Shown here: positions 58,023-64,000 of the stretch, in pieces
Numbering within the stretch: position 1 is the stretch's first letter
Layout of the letters: each line of letters starts with the position of its first letter
DNA from: Stemphylium vesicarium
Taxonomy: Eukaryota > Ascomycota > Dothideomycetes > Pleosporales > Pleosporaceae
NCBI GenBank assembly: GCA_004380135.1
Contig: QXCR01000028.1
Span: 124,001-188,000 of the forward strand
Length of the DNA stretch: 64,000 nt
Direction: 5' to 3'
Notes under the pieces: generated by a model
Seen by the model: only the letters and a program-made list of their open reading frames with translations
Databases searched by the model: none
What the model was told of the DNA's origin: nothing
Translations under genes and position numbers: made by a program

Positions 58023-59907
58023 ATGGACCTAATTTAAGAAGCAATTAAATGTTTAGAATCGCGTGAAGCTGGAGAACAACTCTCTTACCGCAAAGTTGCA
58101 AAATTATTTAATATTAGTCTAACAACGTTAGCGCGGAGGCACTAGGGCAAACAGCGACTAGATGCAACCTACCGCGCTGATAGGCGCTTACTTAACCCAC
58201 AACAAGAGCATGAACTTGTGTTATACATAGAAAGATGCACAAGGAGAGGCTTGCCGCCGACGCGCGAGATGGTACAAAATTTCGCTTCGACAGTGACAGA
58301 GTGGGAGGTTTCCCAAAGCTGGGTTACTCGGTTTCTCCATCGCTACGCCGACAAGCTTACCATCAAATGGAGCCCTAGAATCGATCGCAATAGGCACAAA
58401 GCCGATTCATCATACAAGTACAAGCTCTACTTTGATTTGTTGCATTCAAAGATGCGCGAACACGCTATTAACGCGCGCAATACGTACAATATGGATGAGA
58501 AGGGCTTCTTTGTCGGTGTCTCAAAACGCGGCAAAAGAATCTTCACCAAGGCCTCATTGCGCTCAAATCAGTCGGTAGCTGCTGTGCAAGATGGCAAACG
58601 GGAATGGGTAATGCTGCTGGCTTGCGTATGCGCTTCTGGAGAGGCATTGCCGCCAGCGCTTGTGTACCAGGGCTCAGCTGGACTTCAATCGAGCTGGCTC
58701 GACGCCGTAGAGGCCGAGAAACACGAGATTTTCTTCTCAAACTCATCCACAGGGTGGAGAAATAATAAGATAGGATTGGCTTGGCTTAAGCAGGTATTTG
58801 ATCGCCATACGAAGCAGAAAGCGCGTCGCGATTACCGACTCCTCATCCTCGACGGCCACGGCAGCCATGTCACCACCGATTTTATCGATTTTTGCGACGG
58901 CAATCAGATCCTCCTAGCTATATTTCCACCGCATACTACCCATAGTCTCTAGCCGCTCGATATAGTGATATTTGGGGCTCTATCGCAATACTATACTTAA
59001 GAACTCGATCGCCACATCTACCATACGTAGAACCTTATAAGGACTACAAAACGCGATTTCTTTAGCCTCTTTTGGCCCGCGTGGAGGTCTACAATGACGC
59101 CCGATCTTATTTTGAAGAGTTTTCAAGCTACAGGCGTCTGGCCGATGGATGCAGACGCTGTACTAAAACGCTTCAACAACCACCAACAACAACAAGATGA
59201 GGCTCCAGAACTCGGGCAACCCGGTGATGGCGATAGATGGAGAGAGCTGCGAAAATTTCTAGACTCTGCGCTGCAGTCTGGGTTAAAAGTTAACCAAGAT
59301 CGGATTAAGTCTTCATTTCATTCTCTACAGGTACAAAACGAGCTTGTCAACCACGAAAACGACGGTCTACGCGGCGAGCTTAGCACTAAAAGAAAGCAGA
59401 AACCTTAGCGCGTAACACTAACTACTCTAGACGGCGACGACTATCATGGCGGCGCTACATTTATGAGTCCTAGGAAGCTGCGCACAGCGCGCGTGCATAG
59501 CTGCACAACAAGACGAAGCCGACCAACTACGACTCCAGAAAACTCACGATAGAGAGCTTAAAGCGGCGGCAACAGCATACAAAAAGCAACTGGCGGAGGC
59601 AGCAAAGGTGGCCCGACAGCATGCCAAAGAGGAGCGCGATCGCGAGCGCAAGGCAAGGGCTGAGGAACTCGCTGCAAGCCGGGCACTCAAAAAGCAACAA
59701 CGCGACGCTGCAACTACACAAAAATCTCACGATACACCCACAGGACCCAAGCGAAAAGCCTCACACAAAGCAGCAAAAAATCCGATAAAGAGTCGTCGTG
59801 TTGGTGGTGGTCAAACTGGTGCTGACGCTGGTCCGCCGGCTGCGTCTCCCCCACCAAAAACCAGCGCGCGCGGACGCCAAATCAAGACGCCAGCGAAATT
59901 CAAGTAG
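58023..59907 (+). pseudogene. DDE_1 (pogo-type) transposase with six TAA/TAG nonsense codons
   Basis: From the ATG at 58023 one frame carries an N-terminal helix-turn-helix (GEQLSYRKVAKLFNISLTTLARRH), a CENP-B-type second domain (LPPTREMVQNFASTVTEWEVSQSWVTRFLHRY) and the DDE domain. The catalytic acids are visible in YNMDEKGFF, LILDGHGSHVT and the PLD after HTTHSL. Stops stand at 58035, 58143, 58950, 58998, 59028 and 59406. All are TAA or TAG and several fall where Gln is expected (for example the conserved LQPLD). A frameshift near 59500 leads into a lysine/alanine-rich coiled-coil tail that ends with the TAG at 59905. No functional protein can be made. Confidence 0.9.
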
Positions 59908-60016
59908 ATAGAAAGTTTCGCATACAGCTATATACCAATACACTAGAAATTCTCGCGATAATCGCTTTTGGGGCTGCCTCTACAGCCTCATCTTTTTGGT
60001 CGTCCGATCTTGGTGA

Positions 60017-60060
60017 GGTGAGGCGAGTAGCGACCTGAGTCGACTAGTGCCCAACCATAG
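60017..60060 (-). repeat. Right terminal inverted repeat of the pogo-type element
   Basis: Reverse complement of the left repeat over 44 bp, followed by the TA at 60061-60062. Confidence 0.95.
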
Positions 60061-60159
60061 TACCGAGGCGGACGGCGTAGCCATTGAGACGGCGTAACCA
60101 CCTATCCGATCACCAAAATCAATGCAATACCTCACTTTCAACATGCGATATCTCTATCA

Positions 60160-60302
60160 ATATTAGCTCAATTGAGGTTGTGCTTGCAGATATCGAAGCA
60201 CTAGAGCCTAGCGAAATACTTGTTTACGCGCAAATCGCTAGAGAGTATGATGCTCCAGCTTCAACGCTATCTCAACGCCACCGAGGCGTATCAAGGTCTA
60301 CC
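60160..60302 (+). pseudogene. N-terminal fragment of a second pogo-type transposase
   Basis: The frame reads ISSIEVVLADIEALEPSEIL, then VYAQIAREYDAPASTLSQRHRGVSRS, which is the psq/pogo helix-turn-helix opening of a different transposase from the one in the neighbouring element. The expected initiator Met is ATT, and the similarity fades after about 60302. Sequence on to about 60480 may be more of the same relic in shifted frames. Confidence 0.65.
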
Positions 60303-60502
60303 GTGCCCATGCCCTCTCGCGACCAGTTGGTGCAGACTGCGCACCGAAGCTGTTCCACTATATCACCAACAATGCTCATCATGCATACAAGAGACGAGAT
60401 CAACCATGCCGCAGAAGCGAAAATAACAGACCGATCTAACAGACACATGCAGAAGAAGAACAGGTCATCAGCGAGCCCGTTATGAGTAGTTCTGACAGGG
60501 TT

Positions 60503-61700
60503 CTAAGTCGACAAGACAGGTTCGATAGTCTGTTGACCACCCTGGCGTCTTCGCTCATACGCGTGGGCTTGAATCAACTGAGAAGCCCACTGCGCATTCC
60601 AGTAGCCCAGTTTCAATTGAGGCATCAACTTGACAGGCATTCTGATGCTACCATCCTCGTTTTCATTCGGCCAGGCGCGATGGAAGAAGAAAACCATATT
60701 TTCCTTTGGCGTTGCATAGATCTTGCGTAGAGCTTCTTTGATCTCGTCCTGATGCTTGTGCATTTATGCGTGTACCTCTGTAACGAACTGCCTCAGTGTA
60801 ATGAATCGTCCGTCTTCATTCTCAATGATGAGAGAGGGCGGAGGTCGGTAGCCATCTGACTGGGGGATGCCGTCACACGATCGGTCGTACTTCTCGTGGC
60901 AGTCCTCGCTCATCACTTCAATACGGTTCACGGCAGGCGTGCAAATGTCATCATCCATGGGAGGATCGTCAAATAATGGAACGATTTTCTCTTCGCCTTT
61001 CGCAGACTTTCCAACAAGCAAGTCAAGTCAAGCCGGCTGGCTGGCTCGAGTGGAGCTTGATAAGATGGTGCGCAGCTTGACTTGATCGAATCATCAAGCT
61101 GAGATAGGCAGCTTGCTTGAGGCTTGACTTAATAGCTTGTTAGCCTACACCACAGAATTTCTTAGTGTTAAATCTCGTGATAGTCGCCACCTCAGCTGCT
61201 AAGGTCGTACGAAAGCTCCGTCTCGTCGTCCGTCATTTTCGACTTGGCTGTGCACGGCGTAAGCTTGCACGGATCGCTTACTAAGCTACGTTTTCAACAC
61301 CAAAAAACTATCACGAGATCGCTCCTACTGCAAAACCAGCAGCCTCACCAGCAGCTAGCTGCTGCCCCCTCCCCGCTCAAGCTGACCAAGCTAATCAAGC
61401 CGGCTTCCTCCTCAGCTTGACTTGGCTTGTTAATTACCATGAGGCAGCTTGACTTGAGGGAACAATCAAGCTTCAAGCCGGTCAAGTCAAGCGCTTAATC
61501 TGGCTTGCTTGTTGGAAAGTCTGGCCTTTCGGCCCCAACACAATTTCGATATCTTGCAAGTCGGCCACCAGGTTCCAACGTAGTCGATATAAGAGGCCAA
61601 TGCGGATACGTTTGCACATGGATTCGAAAGGCATGGTGTCACAGCTAAGATAGCTTCTATTCAAGGGAGTGGAAGGTCGATCTTTTGCTTCGCCACACAT
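60503..61700 (-). pseudogene. Gene of unknown function disrupted by a MITE and a stop codon
   Basis: Three in-phase pieces are read on the minus strand. The first starts at ATG 61700 (MCGEAKDRPSTPLNRSYLSC) and runs through LLYRLRWNLVADLQDIEIVLGPKG to 61524. After a 521-bp insertion the frame resumes at 61002 with KGEEKIVPLFDDPPMDDDIC, and runs via SLIIENEDGRFITLRQFVTEVHA to a TAA (60764-60766). The same frame continues MHKHQDEIKEALRKIYATPK to the TAG at 60503. Removing the insertion with one copy of its 8-bp duplication rejoins the frame exactly (GPKG-EEKIV). I know this sort of sequence only as a recurrent unknown family in Pleosporales-type accessory DNA; no function can be assigned. Confidence 0.7.
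61003..61523. mobile_element. hAT-type MITE, 521 bp, with 8-bp target-site duplication
   Basis: The ends are perfect 20-bp inverted repeats, CAGACTTTCCAACAAGCAAG at 61003-61022 and its reverse complement at 61504-61523. They are flanked by the direct 8-bp duplication GCCTTTCG (60995-61002 and 61524-61531). CAG-starting ends plus an 8-bp duplication are diagnostic of the hAT superfamily. The interior has no transposase frame but many subterminal copies of AGCTTGACTTGA-like motifs in both orientations, as in hAT elements where they bind transposase. It interrupts the coding frame of the surrounding gene. Confidence 0.95.
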
Positions 61701-62221
61701 GGTGGGGGTGGATCGGAGGGAAAAAAATTGAACGTTTTGTCGGGAAGGATTCGTGTGGTTTTGAGCAAGAAAGGTGGAGGGCAAGGCTCTCGGGCAAGGG
61801 GCGTGCCTCGATACAATGTGCAGTTTTCAGGCTTCGCTGTCTCGCTACACGTCCTGGATAACCTTACCAATATGCAGGGGTATGGCGGATCGTCGGCGGC
61901 GCAGGTACCTTACTCGAACCCGAAGTTGATTCGAACTCGTGAGAAGATATGTGTCATATGGAAGAGAAGCTAACGCCGGTGACCTTTTCTTGAAAAGTGA
62001 ATTCATCAGCAACGGAGCACACCCACTGAGTTCATCACGGACGTCAAACAAAGAGCAGAAGAGCTATGGCACATGCAAGTGGATTTGTGAGGACGGTGGT
62101 ATCTTCCATCCAAAACTTACTTGTTCATTTATCTTGTCTCTTGTTGATATGCGAGAATTGCATGTTGCGTCTGATGCAGAATACTACATCCCAAACCTTC
62201 CCCACCCCCAGAAAATCCCTT
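61701..62221. other. Intergenic region
   Basis: It lies between the disrupted unknown gene and the small secreted protein gene and probably holds the promoter of the former and the 3' UTR of the latter. No gene is recognised. Confidence 0.4.
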
Positions 62222-62664
62222 CTAATAAGTAGTCGAGTTGGTAGTGTCCTTATCCAAATCCGCGGTGGAAGTGCCAACCTGGTCGAGCACAGTGGAAAGA
62301 GGACCGTTCATTCCGATGACAAAGTCACCAGACATGGTCCTTCTACGTTTCACATGATGTTAGCCCGCAGTCGTTATACTGAGGTGAATCGAAAACAAAC
62401 GACTTACCCATCGACAGTATGGCTCAAAGTGAGCCTATGACCTTGCGCCTCGCCAATCGTAAAGGTCCACGCAAGATCCTCGCAAGGATAGCTAGGGCCG
62501 TCAACAACATAATGGTCAGCACCGCAGGAAACGTCGCCACCGGCGGTTTCCGCGCGGAAGGACAGCTGTGGGTAGCCGTTGACGGCGACGAAGACAAAGT
62601 GAGAGATGGTGACTGTTTCGGCAACGGCGAGGCCGGCGAAAAGGGCGGTAGCGGCGAACTTCAT
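62222..62664 (-). CDS. Small secreted protein, candidate effector
   Basis: Two exons, 62664-62408 and 62342-62222, give 125 residues. The first ~15 residues (MKFAATALFAGLAVA) form a classical signal peptide. The mature part is beta-strand-like (TVTISHFVFVAV, PQLSFRAETAGG, LAWTFTIGEA, HRLTLSHTVDG) with two cysteines (VSCGADHY and YPCEDLAW) that could form one disulfide. The Y-x-C-x-D...F-x-I...LTL-x-H pattern recalls the Alt a 1 / AA1-like effector fold, but this is a weak by-eye resemblance. Small size, secretion and a place beside transposons are typical of effector candidates. The intron uses GTAAGT and an ACGTAG acceptor. Confidence 0.78.
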
Positions 62665-63754
62665 ATTGGCGGTTGGTTGGTGTTGTGGTAGCGAAAGCGT
62701 GGAAGTTTGGTAGAGAGATTGACGGTGAGGACTGTTGTTGTGAGGTAAAGATTCTTTCGGATTGAAGGAAGTGACAGCTTATGTAGACTTTCTCGACGTC
62801 AATTGCTCGCAAGGAAGCCAAGCTTTGGGGCTATTTAAAGAATCGGCTCGGCGAATGCTTGTATCCCCTTTAGTCTTATACGAGGTTACACTGACGACCT
62901 ATCTGCCGTAGTTGGAGATTTACCTGCGTCGTTGACGGGCAATATACCCGAAGTGCTTACATGCATTGCAGCTTAAGCGAGTATTACATAGTCTATCCCT
63001 ACACATGTGAGTAAGGGAAATACTGTATGCCAATTAGTGGAGGAAATCCTTTACATCATCAGATGGCTATTTCCCACAGTGTGACGATCATTTCAAAATA
63101 CGTCCATAACGAACCCTGGCTTCCGAAAACTGTTTCTCGTATCTTTTCTGGGGCAATTCTATTGCCTCGTACAATAGAGCGGTGAGTTGGCATTTTATTC
63201 TGCCTTTTACCCGGTTGAAAATGGTCGAGCTTTGTTGACCTTGAGTACGCCGCTATCCCTATTCCCATCGAGTGACTCTCGCTATTGTACGGGGCTACGA
63301 ACAAGCGAAGAAATCTACTCCGAGATCCTGGAATCTCTTGTGATTCTTGTGTGTTGGTAGTGCCTGCTCCTCACCGACCCTGCGTGTAGTGTTCTGTTGG
63401 AAGTTGCAGATATGTCATCTAGCGGTGGCTAAATATAGCGTCGAGATTTCATGCGGATCTCCCGGGCTCAAGCTAGAGAGCGGTTATGCCCTTGTTCAGT
63501 AAATTCCCTGCGAATGCGAGTGCAATGGAGGCGTAGTATGCTTGTCGAGGTATTCCAAGCCCAAATGTGGAAACGAAGCGGGCCCTTGTTGAGATACCAA
63601 GACATGTTGAGTCGTGTTTTCGACATGCTCTATTGAGGATTGTCGTGTTTGATCCCAGAGATATAGCTTCCCCGCGGTCCATTCAGCATTTCGGGGAAAA
63701 GACAGTGCTGAAGTTGATCATCCGGTGCTTCGCTGGAAGCTTCGCACCCAACTC
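62665..63754. other. Gene-poor stretch
   Basis: About 1.1 kb upstream of the secreted-protein gene. Only short frames without family features; no repeat or RNA gene recognised. Confidence 0.4.
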
Positions 63755-63949
63755 TCAGTGAGCATTCCTGAGTTCATTGACCTGATCTGAAGAGGACATA
63801 TTCTTCTCCTCAATGACTATGATGTGGGGTGGGTTGACGACCTTGACTTCAAAGGCCTCGTTGTGACAGCCATGGATCTTGACTAAACCTGTATCACCGC
63901 TCAGGATGCGTCGAATCACAGGTGGCTTGCCGATTTCACATGATTTGGT
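63755..63949 (-). CDS. Possible C-terminal exon of an unrecognised gene
   Basis: On the minus strand a 64-codon open stretch with protein-like composition begins after a CTTAG acceptor-like site and ends at TGA 63755-63757. It reads TKSCEIGKPPVIRRILSGDT, then VKIHGCHNEAFEVKVVNPPH and an acidic end. There is no ATG near its start, so it would be the last exon of a gene entering from the right edge. The family is not recognised and it could be a relic. Confidence 0.3.
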   Translation of the reverse strand, partial: TKSCEIGKPPVIRRILSGDTGLVKIHGCHNEAFEVKVVNPPHIIVIEEKNMSSSDQVNELRNAH

Positions 63950-64000
63950 CTAAGTTTTGTGGGAGATGCGAGAAACCTGGCATAAGACGTGTAAGTTCTA

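Larger units (their letters stand above)
57924..60060 (+). mobile_element. pogo/Fot1-type DNA transposon, complete ends, dead transposase
   Basis: The element is 2137 bp and is bounded by perfect 44-bp terminal inverted repeats (57924-57967 and 60017-60060). TA dinucleotides flank both ends (57922-57923 and 60061-60062), the target duplication of Tc1/mariner-pogo elements. It holds one transposase frame of the DDE_1 class that is full of stops. Fot1 of Fusarium also has 44-bp inverted repeats, so size and layout fit that group; the repeat sequence itself is not claimed to match. The copy might still be moved by an active transposase in trans, since the ends are intact. Confidence 0.93.

Noticed and set aside
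1..64000. CRISPR arrays, bacterial operons, riboswitches or an integrated virus
   Set aside because: No regularly spaced direct repeats, no viral replication or capsid domains, and the gene structure is clearly eukaryotic.

Overview
The window looks like nuclear DNA of a filamentous ascomycete, most likely a dothideomycete of the Pleosporales type. The genes have several short introns of about 45-70 bp with GT(A/G)NGT donors and CTAAC/CTGAC branch points. The set includes fungal genes such as acrB, a Mug70-like CBS/PB1 protein, Zn2Cys6 regulators and P450s. The accessory end carries transposon relics with nonsense changes of the kind left by repeat-induced point mutation (RIP). The genus call is inference; nothing here fixes a species.

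Positions 1 to about 44.3 kb are dense conserved housekeeping sequence. In order: DHH1 (decapping-activating DEAD-box helicase, C-terminus cut by the left edge), a mitochondrial-type rhomboid protease, an AT-hook nuclear protein, SPT7 (SAGA), a VanZ-like membrane protein, ribosomal protein eS26, a Mug70-like CBS+PB1 protein, the importin PSE1/KAP121, SEC14, CCR4, a SAM methyltransferase, a small LYR-type mitochondrial protein, a hotdog thioesterase-like protein, acrB, an unrecognised protein, a Zn2Cys6 regulator divergent from an ELYS-like nucleoporin gene, an unrecognised gene split by one in-frame TAG, and a YdeI/OmpD-associated-domain protein. DHH1 and CCR4 both act in cytoplasmic mRNA decay, but they are far apart and show no sign of co-regulation.

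From about 44.3 kb to the right edge the character changes to sparse accessory sequence. It holds a broken caspase-like gene, a rhodopsin-type seven-helix protein, an MFS exporter and two cytochrome P450s, which together resemble a partial metabolic cluster without a backbone enzyme. Next comes a decayed OGG1 relic with a frameshift at the catalytic aspartate. It is followed by a complete pogo/Fot1-type element (57924-60060, perfect 44-bp inverted repeats, TA duplication) whose transposase carries six in-frame stops, all TAA/TAG, and by the N-terminal scrap of a second transposase. Then a gene of unknown function is split by a 521-bp hAT-type MITE with an exact 8-bp target duplication, and beside it lies a small secreted protein gene. 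The recurring theme is a boundary between a conserved core and a TE-rich compartment where genes are eroding.

Exon boundaries were read by eye from splice signals and reading-frame continuity. No database search was run.
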